A stretch of 64,000 nt of DNA from Zelonia costaricensis (GCA_030849075.1 JASAOO010003465.1:1-64000); one strand, 5' to 3'; counted from the first letter of the stretch, positions 47,239-57,922 are shown. Numbers and translations: made by a program. The notes: generated by a model from the sequence alone, not told the origin.

Positions 47239-49482
47239 TCAGAGAAAAAGAAGGCGCTGGATTTCCTGCACGGGCAGCCGCCGCGCCATCCAGTCGTTGA
47301 GCCCCGGCATGTGGTAGAACTTGTAGAGCAGCGCGCCGAGCTCGTCGTCGGACATGGGCGTCTTGAGACGCTCCTTCACGCAGTCTTGAAACTCGGACAT
47401 GCCGAGGTTGCCGTCGTAGGCGGACTGCGAAGCGGTGCGGAAGGAGCGCACGGCGAGCGTGCGGCGGGCCTCGATGAGCGTGAGGAAGCGCTGCAGCGCT
47501 GTCTCGGCCTGCGCCTCGGCGTCGGCCCGCTTCGCCAGCATCAGCGCGCTCTGCACCGGGCCGCGCTGCACGGTCGCACCGCCGCGCGTGTCGCCCCACG
47601 CCCGCTGCGAGTCGCGTGGCTTGAAAGTTGACATGAACTGCTGCTGCATGAGCTGCTCGGTGAACTCGGCGAGCGTGACCCATCCGTCGCCGTCCCCGTC
47701 GGCGCGTGCCATGACGAGGTCCAGCTCGGCATCCGACGCGTGCACGCTCGCGTCGCTGAGCACCTCGCGGACGTTTTCGCGCGTCAGCCCAGCCGTCGAG
47801 GAGGAGGCGTAGTGACGGAACGCGTCCGTGGTGCGCGAAAAGTGCTGCTGCAGGTAGGACGCAACCTTGCTAAGGATCTCCTGCGTGCGGAAGTACGCCT
47901 CCTCCATGTTCGGCATCCCCATCTCGAGGTACCGCTTCGTCCGCACGTCCATTTCCTTGAGCCGGTAATCGACGCCTTCCAGGCGGATGGTCTTGCCCAC
48001 CTCCAGCTGCGTCGGGTCACGGAGCTCATCAACCGCGCGGCGAGCGAAGATCTTGCCGCCGAGGTGGCCGCTGTTGTGCACCGGTAGCTCGTAGACAGAG
48101 ACGGTGTCGTCGGCGAGGTAGTAGCAGATCATGAACTGCCGGCCCTCGTTCTCCTCTGACGGGTTGACCATCTCCGCACCAAAGCGGAAGACGTCCTGCG
48201 CGTAGCGGGTCAGCTTCACCGCGTCCTTCTCGGCCGCCGAGTCGTCAAAGATCATCGTCGATGCACCGAAGCGCTTTGGCAACGCCGCACCCGCGGCGGC
48301 CGTGTAACCTCCGCCGCGCGCCTCCTTCGCCACGCGCGGCCGCCGCTTGCCGACTTGGATCTCGTCCCCTTCGCACGGCGGGGCGGCGACGGCGGGCTGG
48401 GGGATGCCGCGCGCCTGCATGTAGGCCCGCGTGTGCTCGTCGCAGTCGTAGACAAAGAAGGAGCGGGTGAAGATGTCCACCGTGGTGCCGGTGCGCAAAT
48501 CCTCGGCGGTGAGGCACACCGGCGCTGGCCCCTGCGGCCGGTTGAGCGTCTCGGGAGAGAGCAACACGGCGCGCGCCTCCTTCGGGATGCGGCGGCGGCG
48601 CACAAAGACGGGGTTCGGGTCGCGGCCGTCGTTCTCGGCACGCTCGAAGAGCACCGCGATACTGCCGTCGGCAAGGTAGTAGTAAATGTGGAACTGCCGC
48701 TTCTCCCACACGGCGTAGAACCGCAGCACGTTGCGGTCGAACTCGAAGAAGTCGCGGGCCTTGGTGCGCTCGGCAGGGGTGAGCAGGCTGGCATGTGTGC
48801 CGGCGCGCGTCGCGGCCTGCACCTCGATGACGCGCCGCATCTCAACGTGCTGCTCATCCATGCCGGCGGCGCGGCGCATCGTGCTCGCCTCAAACTCGTC
48901 GCGCGGGTAGTCGAGCGGCTCCGGCTGCGGCATCCCCATCACCTCGAAGAACTCGCGCGTGAAGGCGTCGCAGTCGACGAGCTGGTAGTCGATCGCGCGG
49001 CACGGGATAGAGGCGCCGATGCACAGCCGGAAGACGTCCACGTCGTCCGGGCGGAAGCGCGAGACGGTCGTGCCCTTCTGCAGGCCACTGTTCGCCACCG
49101 CGGGCGTTTCCGTGACGCTCATCGACCCGTCGGCGAGGAAGTAGTGAATCTTGACCTTGCGCACCCGCCACGTCTCGATGGTGCTGCCCACGACGTCCTC
49201 GGTGTAGTAGGCAAAGAAGCGCAGCACCTTGTCGTCAAGGGTGCGCCACATGGGAAAGCGCTGAAGAATGACGCGCACCGGGATGCCGCACCCCTCCGGC
49301 CCAACCACCGCCTTCACCGCCGACCCGTCCAGCGCCGCCGCATCGCGAATCGTGCGCGTGCCGTCCTCGTCAACGGTGCAGTACTGCCGCCTACCGTGGG
49401 AGGCGGGGTGGTTCAGCTCCGCAAAGGCGAAGCCCGGCAGCTTCGGCAGCGCGTTGTACACCGTCTTCTCGCGGACGCTCAT
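47239..49482 (-). CDS. EFHC/RIB72-type axonemal protein (three DM10 domains plus EF-hand)
   Basis: The 747-residue protein begins at a true ATG. It has three DM10 domains at about residues 70-175, 225-360 and 420-535; each shows the core pattern of aromatic residues followed by a '(Y/F)YLADGS/D' strand (IHYFLADGSMSV, IYYYLADGSIAV, ICYYLADDTVSV). A canonical EF-hand loop follows near residue 625 (DGDGDGWVTLAE, ligands D1, D3, D5 and E12), and a degenerate one (YDGNLGMSEFQDC) near 710. Length and layout match EFHC2 and Chlamydomonas RIB72, which sit inside doublet microtubules of the axoneme. It should therefore be a flagellar microtubule inner protein. Calcium binding looks possible at the first EF-hand only. 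Confidence 0.9.
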   Translation of the reverse strand: MSVREKTVYNALPKLPGFAFAELNHPASHGRRQYCTVDEDGTRTIRDAAALDGSAVKAVVGPEGCGIPVRVILQRFPMWRTLDDKVLRFFAYYTEDVVGSTIETWRVRKVKIHYFLADGSMSVTETPAVANSGLQKGTTVSRFRPDDVDVFRLCIGASIPCRAIDYQLVDCDAFTREFFEVMGMPQPEPLDYPRDEFEASTMRRAAGMDEQHVEMRRVIEVQAATRAGTHASLLTPAERTKARDFFEFDRNVLRFYAVWEKRQFHIYYYLADGSIAVLFERAENDGRDPNPVFVRRRRIPKEARAVLLSPETLNRPQGPAPVCLTAEDLRTGTTVDIFTRSFFVYDCDEHTRAYMQARGIPQPAVAAPPCEGDEIQVGKRRPRVAKEARGGGYTAAAGAALPKRFGASTMIFDDSAAEKDAVKLTRYAQDVFRFGAEMVNPSEENEGRQFMICYYLADDTVSVYELPVHNSGHLGGKIFARRAVDELRDPTQLEVGKTIRLEGVDYRLKEMDVRTKRYLEMGMPNMEEAYFRTQEILSKVASYLQQHFSRTTDAFRHYASSSTAGLTRENVREVLSDASVHASDAELDLVMARADGDGDGWVTLAEFTEQLMQQQFMSTFKPRDSQRAWGDTRGGATVQRGPVQSALMLAKRADAEAQAETALQRFLTLIEARRTLAVRSFRTASQSAYDGNLGMSEFQDCVKERLKTPMSDDELGALLYKFYHMPGLNDWMARRLPVQEIQRLLFL

Positions 49483-50589
49483 GGTGCCGTGCGTGCTGTG
49501 TTTCCCTTGTCCTTCGTAGGGGTGTCCCGTGTGCAGAGAGGTGCTGTTGAGAGCTTTATGCGAAGGAAAGGGGGAGGGGAAGGAAGTGAGGTGGAGAGAG
49601 ACAGAGAGGCAGGGTGTAGGTATGCCGCCGAGAGTTCAGAATAAACGGCGAGCAGGTCCAATCGCGCGCTGCTGTCCTGCTGTGGGAGGGTGCCGAATCG
49701 AATGGAGAGGAGAGGAGGGGGGGGGACGGGAGGCGAGAGTGGGGGCAGGCCAACAGAGCATCGATTGCGCGGGAAAGAGGGAGGGGGCTCTGAAGCGGCC
49801 GGCAGGGTCTGTGCACGCTCGTCGTTTGAGCTCGCTGACTCTGCGTCTGCGAGGGCCGCTGCAGGCGTGCGCCTTTACGAAAGAGGGGAAAAAAGGCCGC
49901 CGCCGGCGGAGAACGGCCCGGGCCGCAGCGGCCCAGCCCATTCATCGGGTGTGCAGATTCCCATTTTATGCGATGACGTCGCGGAGGTGGGGCACCGCCA
50001 GAACGTGGAAGGGGAGCACGTGACAGCGAGTGGGAGAAAGAACGAAAGAAACACACGAAAACAACAATACGAGAAGCGAAAACGGGAACATCAAAGGTGA
50101 CAGAAGAAAAGAACAAAGGCAGGAAGGGGCGTTACTGAAGGGGCGCACCCACCTCCCCGCAACGCAGACACGCAGATGCCTCGGACTCACGTCTCGCCAC
50201 CGGCGCGTGAGGAGCCCTGGCACACCGCACCCCCACCCTAACGCAAATGCCACGATATGGCACGTGCAGTAACTGTTACCCGTACACTGCGTCTTCGCGC
50301 CATGACCGCGCCACATGATGAGGGAGGGGGTGGGGGCAGAGGAGCTGAGGCAGAAGAAATTTTCGTCATGTGGTCTACGCGTGCACGCGCCACGTGCCCT
50401 CAGTGACGCACACAGGGAGTCCGCACCTGCTCCACGCATCTCGGGAGCGCACTAGACACGAACGAACGTGCGAGGACGGTTACCCAACCACAGCACATGC
50501 GTTTCTGTGTTGTGCGGACCCGGGAGGGAGGTGGTGACCGGCAGACAAGTGACACACCGCCGTCCTCCCGCTTCACCGGTGCGCGTGTC
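49483..50589. other. Intergenic, no gene seen
   Basis: Plus-strand purine-rich stretches (49560-49610, 49700-49800, 50030-50140) fit the splice signals of the EFHC-like gene; the right part is the likely 3' UTR of MTHFR. Nothing else recognised. Confidence 0.55.
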
Positions 50590-51519
50590 TTACTCCACCA
50601 GCACGTCGAGCTCCTTCAGAATCTTGAGGGTTTGCCCAGTGCTATTGAGCGTATAGAAGTGGAGGTGGTGGTAGTCGAGCCCAGACGCGCGGATGTACTC
50701 GATCATGCGCACGCACTGGTCCACGCCGTACGCCTTTAGGGCATTGGGGTCATTCTTCAGCTCCTCGACGCGCTGGCGCACCTCAGCCGGGACGCTGGTG
50801 CGGCACAGCTTCACCATGCGCTCGAAGCCGCCGTAGGTGGTGATGGGGAGAAGCCCAGCGAGGATGGGTACCGTGATGCCGATCTCCCGACACCGCTTCA
50901 CGAACTTCACGTACAGGGAGGGGTCGTAAAAGAGCTGCGTGATGATGAAGGCAGCGCCGGCGTCCACCTTCTCCTTGAGGTACTCCAGCTCCAGCGCGTA
51001 GTCCTCCTCGGAGATGGTGCCGTCGTCGTTGATGCGACTGGGGTGGCCCTCGGGGTACCCGGCGACAGAGACGCAGAAGTAGCCGTCGTAGGTGGCGTGG
51101 ATGTAGCGCACGAGGTCCTTAGCGCACGCAAAGCCGTCGGGGTTGGCCTGGAACTCCGCCCCGCTCGGCGGGTCGCCACGCAGGGCAAGAATGTTGCGGA
51201 TGCCGTGCGTCTTGGCAAAATCGAGGCCCTCCTTGATGAGGCCCTGCGGCATGTTTGTGCATGTGATGTGCATGTTGATCGGCGTCTCGGGGTACGCGTG
51301 CTGCAGGTCCTTGCAGAGGCGCATCGTCGTGTCACTCGTGCGACCGCCGGCGCCCCACGTGAGGTCGAGAAAGACGGGCGACTGCCGCATAAAGTCCGGG
51401 ACGAGCGTCTGCATCATGTCCACCTCCGCCTTCTCGCTGCGAGGCGGGTAAAACTCGAAGGAGGTGTACCACTTGTTCGCATCCTCGGCGGCGAGGGCGT
51501 CGCTGATGAATCCGGACAT
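50590..51519 (-). CDS. MTHFR: Methylenetetrahydrofolate reductase, catalytic domain only
   Basis: The 309-residue enzyme is a flavin-dependent reductase converting 5,10-methylenetetrahydrofolate to 5-methyltetrahydrofolate, the methyl donor for methionine synthesis. The start is a true ATG. The barrel signature WYTSFEFYPPRSEK (catalytic Glu at residue 22), the segment DLTWGAGG, and NILALRGDPPSG (with the conserved Asp) are all present, followed by GYPEGHP and the Gln-containing FIITQLFYD. Length equals bacterial MetF; the C-terminal S-adenosylmethionine-binding regulatory domain of most eukaryotic MTHFRs is missing, so feedback inhibition by that route is not expected. Several brucei-group trypanosomes are thought to lack this gene, which supports a Leishmania-lineage source. 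Confidence 0.95.
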   Translation of the reverse strand: MSGFISDALAAEDANKWYTSFEFYPPRSEKAEVDMMQTLVPDFMRQSPVFLDLTWGAGGRTSDTTMRLCKDLQHAYPETPINMHITCTNMPQGLIKEGLDFAKTHGIRNILALRGDPPSGAEFQANPDGFACAKDLVRYIHATYDGYFCVSVAGYPEGHPSRINDDGTISEEDYALELEYLKEKVDAGAAFIITQLFYDPSLYVKFVKRCREIGITVPILAGLLPITTYGGFERMVKLCRTSVPAEVRQRVEELKNDPNALKAYGVDQCVRMIEYIRASGLDYHHLHFYTLNSTGQTLKILKELDVLVE

Positions 51520-53475
51520 GTCGAGACCTGCAGGAGCTCAGCGAGCAAACGGCACCACACACGCAAGCGCACCCCGGGGGGGGGAGGGGGGGGGGGAGGG
51601 TGGCTGCGAAGTAAACCAAAGAGGCTGAAGCGATAGAGCAAACAAAGCAGAGCTGAGTAAGGCCAATCACACAGACACACAAGNGGGGGGGGAGGGTGGC
51701 TGCGAAGTAAACCAAAGAGGCTGAAGCGATAGAGCAAACAAAGCAGAGCTGAGTAAGGCCAATCACACAGACACACAAGGGCCCACGGAGGTACACGGAG
51801 GAGGCTACACCCGCACACTCACCGACAAACAGTCAAGCCGACTCGTACACGCAAAGCTGAGAAAAGAAGAAAAAATGGCACTTATAAAGAAAGGAAGGAG
51901 GCGATCCTCGCCTGCGCAGAAGCTGCAGAGGGAGTAGACTCACAGAGGAGAGAGGGAGCAGGGGGAGGGGAGGGGAGGGGGAGGGGGGAGAGAGGGAAGG
52001 GAGTCAAGTGTGTGGCTTGTGGACGCGGCAGCCAAGAGTGTGTGAGTGTGCGTGCGGGGGTGGTTGTGAAACGGAGGATGGAGGTCAAGTCGCTTGGCCC
52101 ACTAGAGGGACAGAAAGCTGGTGAACGGGGGGCAGACCTGCTTGTCTGCAGCACCTTATTGAATGGAGGGGGTCAGAAGAGGAGCGGGACGGAGGTGTAG
52201 GGTGTCGCTCTGACTTGCCGCTCAAGGGAACTGCGGTGTTGGGGTAATGAGAGGGAAGGGGCGGTGAATAAGCAGAATGCTTGCAGCATGGTAGTAGATG
52301 AGAGCAAGTCGGGTAAAGGAGGGAAGCGCGCGTGTGTGTATGTGTGTTTGTTTCGTGATGTAATCGAGGAGGGGAGCGAAGGAAATCGGAATAGCGAGGC
52401 GAAAAGGCGATCGTGCTGGCAGTGCAAGACCGAAAAGTCAGAGAAGTCAAGGACAGTAGTTGCGGGTGTCGAGTGGCTGAGGCGTTCAGTGGCGCCCGCA
52501 AACGCGTCACAACTTCCCTTCTCGGGCGAGAGACGGGCAGAGGGTGAGCACGTCGCCGTTGGCAGCGCTAGAGAGAGAGACGCCAATGCCAGCCGAGGTG
52601 CCACGGAGACGGAGGCAGCGTTGCTTCACTGAGCTTTCCGAGCAGCGCCGGGCTGCGTTTCTGTGCTGTGCTATCTTCAGGAGGGCAAAAGGAGGACGTA
52701 CACGGAGCACAGCATCCATTTCATACAAACTTCTCAACCACCACGGAGACGCACGCAAAATAAAAAGTCCGGCGAGGGACAGCGGCAACTCAGCCGCTGA
52801 TGTTGCACAGTGAGAGCAACTCAAAAACAAAAAGAAAACCGGCGAGGCCGTCTCGTCCGCACCCGCGGACGCGTGAGGAAAACGCAAAAAGGAGCGCACA
52901 GCTGCGCCCGCCCACGCCAATTCCGGCGTCCACCACCAGCACGCGCTTCGCTCATCCCTCCAACCCTTCCGCTGTCGATTTCCTGCCACCGCGCAGAGAG
53001 AGACAGTCACACGTAAGAGGGGAGGGGAAAGGGAGGAGGTGCGTGCGGACCGGGACTTAATCGAAAGACGTTACGACGACATAAACGAGAAGAAGAGGAG
53101 AGGAGGCACAACGGGTGCTAGCACGCATGACGATGGCGCGAAGCAGCGATCTTGCAATGTCGTCGTAGCAGTGCCACCTGTGTCCCCTCAGCTCCCTTTC
53201 CTCACTAGTCGCCTTTCTCGTTTTATGGTTCGTTTAACAAAAAAAGGAAGGAACAAGCTCAGCAAAGGAAAACGCGGAAAGGTGAAGGGGTCGGGAGGGC
53301 GGAGAGAGGGGTACAGGCCCACTTCTTACTCCCCTGTTCCCATCCTCGACCTTCACACCTACACGTCCACCACAGACACGGCGGCGGTGCAGCGCACAAG
53401 CAGAGAAGTCACCCGGAAAGAACGCAAGACGCGTGCAGGGAGGATGAGGATTGGGAGCACAACGCGAGCGGCTCC
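51520..53475. other. Intergenic with assembly join
   Basis: About 2 kb without a credible gene. It holds the G-rich (transcript C-rich) region upstream of MTHFR, the N-flanked duplication described separately, a purine-rich block at 51955-52000, and the 3' UTR of NSA2 towards the right. Confidence 0.55.
51589..51779. repeat. Exact 95-bp direct duplication around a single N (probable contig join)
   Basis: Bases 51589-51683 are repeated exactly at 51685-51779, with the only ambiguous base, N, between them at 51684. Both copies begin in a G-run and end ACACACAAG. An N of length one between overlapping copies is typical of two contig ends joined without recognising their overlap. True sequence probably contains one copy. 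Confidence 0.9.
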
Positions 53476-54258
53476 CTAAACGAGCAGCACGGCGTTGATG
53501 CAGCCGTCGTTCTCTGGGTTGTTGGTGACCTGCGCGTACTTGCCCCAGACCACCTTACCCGACGGCGTCACCAGACCCAGTTCAGACACGTTCACTTCAA
53601 TCACGGAGCCCTTCGTGATGACGCCGAGGCCGGTGTACATCTTGCCCTGCGGGTTCTTCTTGACGGAGATGATGGGAAGATAGAAGGTGGCCTTCAGCTC
53701 AGGGTGCGTGACGTGCGCCTTCTTGAAGCGCAGCGCCATTGGGCGGATGAAGCGCTCCATCTTGGGCATGCGCCGCGTGAAGGTCTCGCCAACAAAGGTG
53801 ACCTTGTTCACGAGACGCTTCCACGACTTCTTGCCGCGCTTGCCGGAGGTGACCGCCTTCAGCATCTCATCCTCAGACACGGTCTTGACCTTCTCGATCG
53901 GCACAGCCCACTTCCCCGCCTTCTCCTTGCGCTTCTGCTTCAGCGAGTTGGACAGCACCTTGGCGCGGTCCGCCTCGCTGCGGTCCATCAGGAAACCCGG
54001 CAGCGCATTCTTCGGGCCCTTGTCCTTCACCTTCTCGGTCGTCTGCTTCTCCTCGTGCTCGCGGATCTTCTTGCGGATCTCGGCCTTCTCTGCGTAGCGC
54101 GCCTTCTGCGCCAGCTTCGCCTTCATGCCACGAACACGCTTGAGGTAGTTGGCCTCCGTGTGCGCCTTGCGGGCCTCGCGCTTGCGAGTCCGCTCGACGT
54201 GGTCGAGACGCTTGCCATAGCGCTTCTGCGCCTGCTCGATGTACTCGTTCTGCGGCAT
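53476..54258 (-). CDS. NSA2: Ribosome biogenesis protein NSA2
   Basis: The 260-residue protein is a full-length NSA2 (TINP1) homologue: length is the same as in yeast and human, the N-terminus [20 protein letters not shown] is characteristic, and the strongly basic coiled first half (to about residue 120) is followed by the eS8-like beta domain (from about [20 protein letters not shown] to [13 protein letters not shown]). NSA2 is a nucleolar assembly factor of the pre-60S ribosome needed for 27S rRNA processing and recruitment of Nog1-associated steps. The start is a true ATG and no insertions are seen, so conservation is very high. Confidence 0.96.
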   Translation of the reverse strand: MPQNEYIEQAQKRYGKRLDHVERTRKREARKAHTEANYLKRVRGMKAKLAQKARYAEKAEIRKKIREHEEKQTTEKVKDKGPKNALPGFLMDRSEADRAKVLSNSLKQKRKEKAGKWAVPIEKVKTVSEDEMLKAVTSGKRGKKSWKRLVNKVTFVGETFTRRMPKMERFIRPMALRFKKAHVTHPELKATFYLPIISVKKNPQGKMYTGLGVITKGSVIEVNVSELGLVTPSGKVVWGKYAQVTNNPENDGCINAVLLV

Positions 54259-55041
54259 GGCGGCAGTGTGCTAGAGGATGAGGGGATGAAGTAGAGGGTG
54301 TAGGTGGGTGTGCAGGCTGCGTCGAAAGGTCAAGGGGGTGGGTGGGCGAGACGCAGTTTCCCGCTGTGTGCGTTGCGGGTGACGGAGAGGAGATGCGTGT
54401 AAGCGTGTTGGGTAAGGTCTGAGAGTCACCTGTGCTCACACCGGCTCGAAATAAGCACGAAAGAGTGAGGGAGGAGATGTAACAACGTCACACACGAGTG
54501 CGTGGGTTGAGTTGCTGTGTGTGTGTGTGCGGGTCGAGGGAGGAGGGGAAATAGAGAGAGTGAGTGAGAGGACGATTCGTAAAACAAAGAATGACCGTGA
54601 CACCCGGCAAGCCACGCAGCTTGAGAGCGGACACGCCGCGGTGTTAGCCACCGCTCTTATCGAGGTGCGGGGTTGCTCGACAGGCGTCGACAATCAGCAT
54701 CTCTTCTTTTCTTTGTTTTCTGTGCACAGAGGCCCTCACGGAACTGTGCATGTGGAGGGAGAGGGGTGGGGGGGGAGGGGCTGGAGACAAACACAAAAAC
54801 GACAGCGGCGAGGGGGCACACGTCGACGGCGCTGAGGCGCCACACGGAGAGAGCGCACAGCAGACACTTGCGGCCCAGGAAAGGCACACCTGTGGTCACC
54901 TCAGGAACGGGGAGGGGAGGGGAGAGGCGGCGGTCAGTGTATAGTACATCGCAGCAAGGGGATGGTTGAGCCAGCGCCACAACAATAGACACAGGAAACA
55001 CACACACACACACACAGCCGCCGCTCTTCGCGAGATGGTGC
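54259..55041. other. Intergenic, no gene seen
   Basis: It includes purine-rich plus-strand tracts (54535-54565, 54755-54785, 54905-54935) and a (CA)9 run at 54999-55016 close to the stop of the next upstream gene. No credible frame. Confidence 0.55.
54999..55016. repeat. (CA)9 microsatellite
   Basis: A short CA run in the probable 3' UTR of the 148-residue hypothetical gene. Confidence 0.9.
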
Positions 55042-55488
55042 CTACTTGACCCCCTTGGCGCTGGCTCCCTCGGGTGGAGGAAAAAAGAGGACGCCGATAA
55101 ACTCATGCACCAACGCATCCATCACGTGCTGCTCGTGCTTGGGCAGGCGGGATGTGTCGAAGGTGGGGTAGGCGCTAACGGGTGGGACCATGCCGGGACC
55201 CATGGATGCGGACACGCTCACCTCAGATGGAGTTGGTCCAGACACCGCGGAGAGCGACTCGGCCGCACGGGGCGAGGGAGGGCTGCGTGTGAGGTCGTCG
55301 TCGCGCGTCCGGTTGCGCTTCACGATGCGGAGACGGTCCTCTACCGAGCCAAGGGCACTGCTGCTGGTCTGCAGCGGCACCACACCGGCCACCGGAGCGG
55401 AGCTGGGCCGCTCGTACACAGCCGACGTCGCGTGCCGCGGGCTGAGGCCGCCTGTGCCAGAGGCACTGCGCCGCGACCGAAAGAGCAT
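55042..55488 (-). CDS. Hypothetical protein, 148 residues
   Basis: I do not recognise the family. The frame starts at a true ATG (MLFRSRRSASGT). The first 110 residues are serine-, proline- and arginine-rich and look disordered, with several basic/serine sites that might be phosphorylated. The last part contains one likely helix (LPKHEQHVMDALVHEFIGVL) ending in FFPPPEGASAKG. This helix, ordered in contrast to the rest, is the best argument for a genuine gene. It is placed alone in the 2-kb gap between the CCDC81-like gene and NSA2, in the same direction. No function is proposed. Confidence 0.5.
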   Translation of the reverse strand: MLFRSRRSASGTGGLSPRHATSAVYERPSSAPVAGVVPLQTSSSALGSVEDRLRIVKRNRTRDDDLTRSPPSPRAAESLSAVSGPTPSEVSVSASMGPGMVPPVSAYPTFDTSRLPKHEQHVMDALVHEFIGVLFFPPPEGASAKGVK

Positions 55489-56239
55489 CTGCCTGTGCTG
55501 CCGTCCACAGCGTTGAGAGGTGCAGATGAGGGCGATCCGAAGACGCGGGGGGGGGGGTGAGTCGGTGGGCTGGTGAGAAGGAAGGGGGGGGGACCGGTGA
55601 AGGGTGGCCCCGTGTAGAGGCGATCTAATCTATGACAAGAGGGCCGCTGCGTGGGAAGGGCAGATGCGCCGTGAAGAGGGGCAGCGTGTGGAGGTGTCGA
55701 GGGGGGAACCTGACGCACACGTCGGACATGTCGGTAAGGGCCTGCAGCCGCAAAACTCTCTCCCTCCCCAAGCGGACAGGGCGCAGAAAAGTTGCCACCA
55801 CGCGGCAAGAGCACACTGTGAGCTTCAAAGGCTTGTCTGCGAGAGCGCCGCCGAGTCGCTGAGTGTGGTGCCCGGGGACTGGCATCGCCTTCCCAGTCCC
55901 GATACGTGCAGAGACGGCAGCGGTGTCACTACCCCAGTTGAACTCGTGTCGCCACAAGCCGTCGGGTAGACGGGGCGCATGGGCTATGACGTTGCGTCGT
56001 TTCTTTTCTTCTTTCAGGAATGGTAGAGAAGTCGGAAAGGGACAAAGGAACGGCGTCTGTCCGCGATGCACACCGGTAGACGCTCCACCTCGACTGCGCC
56101 AGAGGTGGGGCGGGGTCCTCGATGAGATGCGCGTGGCGCTGACGAGGCCGCACGGATTGTATGTGTGTATGGAAGCGTGCATTTGTGCAGGCGTGTACGT
56201 ACGCGCACGCGCGCGTGTGTAACCTCCACCACGTCGCTC
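55489..56239. other. Intergenic, no gene seen
   Basis: The left part has a G-run on the plus strand (55549-55557, 55584-55592), giving the C-rich splice region of the 148-residue gene. The right part is the likely 3' UTR of the CCDC81-like gene. Nothing else recognised. Confidence 0.55.
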
Positions 56240-57922
56240 TCACCTCGTCTTCCCAGCCTCCGTGTCTTGTCCGTACTCGCGGTACTGCAGCAGGGTGCCG
56301 ACGTGGTCGTCGTCGAGCGGGTTCTCTACGAAGCGCTTGCGGCCGAAGCGGAAGACGTCGTCCTGCGTCTGCCCAGCCTTCGCGGACGCCAGCGAAGGGG
56401 CCGAGACGTTCACGTGGGGGCTGGCAGGTTCTCGCTGCACCGGCGCTGCCGATGACGACCCTGCGGGAGCTGCCCCAGCTCGAGCCCGCGACGGACGGGA
56501 CGGGGCTTCGTAGGGCTGCGAGTAGATGAGGTCGCGGGCCGCGCTCGACTCGTGGTACATCTGCCGTGAGATGGGACGGCTAAAAGTCTCCTCCTCCCGT
56601 AGAATACGCTCCAGCTCAGCGTTCTTGTGCAGCTCCGGCTGGTGCTCTTGAGTTGGCACGGCACCACAGTCGTGCGTGTCGTCGACAATCTCAATTACCT
56701 CAACGTGTGGCTCCTCCTCGCCTGCCGCACCCTGCTGCCGTCGGTTCTGGCGGGTTGAGGCCACCGCGGCGCTGCCGTGGCGGCCATGGTACTGGTAGGA
56801 GGTCGCGGGGGTGGGTGCGCCGTGTGGCACAAGGTCGTAGATGGACTCGCCAGACGCGGTCGGCGGCCGCACCATTCGCGCGTGGTCGCCGTCAACGCCG
56901 CCCACAACGGGGTGCGGATACGGCTCGTACGCGTCGTCCCCCTCTTCCTCGCCGTAGTCCGTGAATCCTCCTGCACCGTACAAGCCTTCCGCCTCCGCGA
57001 CGGGGTCGGCGTGGTAGCCAAAGTCGTAGGCCCCGTAGTGGGCAATGCGACGGTCGAGGTCGGCTTGACGGCGGTGCTGCTCTCGCTGCGCCTCCACCGC
57101 CGACTGCGCCAAGCGCCGCCGCTGCTCCGCCTGCTGGGCGATGTCGTCGAAGAGGCGGCCGGACGGGGCAGCCGCCACGAAGACGGGCTTCTTCGGCTCC
57201 GCGTCGTCCCCGGCCTCTGCGGCACCAGCCGGTGCGGCGCGCCAGCTCGCCAGTGACAAGCGCGCCGTCGACGGGCGGGAGGAGGCGATGGAGGAGGCGG
57301 CGGTGCCCTGCGCCTGCAGCACCTCGTACCCCTCGCGCTGCACCTCTACGGGCCACTTGCGGCTGTCGATCTCGTACAGCTCGCGCCGCAGCTCCTCGTT
57401 CATGCTCAGCACCGCCTTCTGCCGTTTCATTGCAATCGTGGCGACGCCGGGGATGGACAGCTGGAAGACGCGGCCGCGCGAAAGGCCCTCGCCGAGGTAC
57501 AGGAAGAACTCCTTCAGAGCCGCAGCGGCCGTCCGCGCCGGCACCCCGCACACAGCCACGATGTCGGCCATGCTCACGCGCACGTACCCCTCCCCGCCCG
57601 GCCGCTCCAGCGGCACCTTGCTCTTGTCGATGCCGTAGCGGTTTGCGTAGTTGATGTTGATGCCGAAGCAGAGCTTGCGTGTTGTGTACGGCAGCTGCTG
57701 CCGGTCCCGCAGCAGGACGTACTCTTTTGTCCACAGCGCCCCGAATGGGGAAATCTGCACGGCGGCGCCGTCGAGCAGGAGGCGCCGCGCCACGACGGCG
57801 ACGGCCACCCAGACCTTCTCGAGCTCGCTGAGCAGGAAGACACTCTTGTCGGACGCGTTCTGCCCGGCGGCGCACTCGACCAGCGCCACATTGGTCGTAA
57901 CAGCTCCTCGGCTACTCAACAT
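56240..57922 (-). CDS. CCDC81-like protein with probable HU-type domains
   Basis: The 560-residue protein begins at a true ATG (MLSSRGAVTT). The first 175 residues look like two HU-type domains in the manner of CCDC81: an opening helix (FLLSELEKVWVAVAVVARRL) then the beta arm LLDGAAVQISPFGALW and KEYVLLRD (domain 1), followed by SMADIVAVCGVPARTAAAAL and a second arm with GRVFQLSIPGVATIAMKR (domain 2). The remaining 380 residues are charged and disordered, with a possible coiled helix (DDIAQQAEQRRRLAQSAVEA) near residue 265 and a conserved-looking end DDVFRFGRKRFVENPLDDDH. CCDC81 proteins are linked to centrosome and basal body. Identification rests on pattern similarity, so a structure-based search is needed. 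Confidence 0.6.
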   Translation of the reverse strand: MLSSRGAVTTNVALVECAAGQNASDKSVFLLSELEKVWVAVAVVARRLLLDGAAVQISPFGALWTKEYVLLRDRQQLPYTTRKLCFGININYANRYGIDKSKVPLERPGGEGYVRVSMADIVAVCGVPARTAAAALKEFFLYLGEGLSRGRVFQLSIPGVATIAMKRQKAVLSMNEELRRELYEIDSRKWPVEVQREGYEVLQAQGTAASSIASSRPSTARLSLASWRAAPAGAAEAGDDAEPKKPVFVAAAPSGRLFDDIAQQAEQRRRLAQSAVEAQREQHRRQADLDRRIAHYGAYDFGYHADPVAEAEGLYGAGGFTDYGEEEGDDAYEPYPHPVVGGVDGDHARMVRPPTASGESIYDLVPHGAPTPATSYQYHGRHGSAAVASTRQNRRQQGAAGEEEPHVEVIEIVDDTHDCGAVPTQEHQPELHKNAELERILREEETFSRPISRQMYHESSAARDLIYSQPYEAPSRPSRARAGAAPAGSSSAAPVQREPASPHVNVSAPSLASAKAGQTQDDVFRFGRKRFVENPLDDDHVGTLLQYREYGQDTEAGKTR

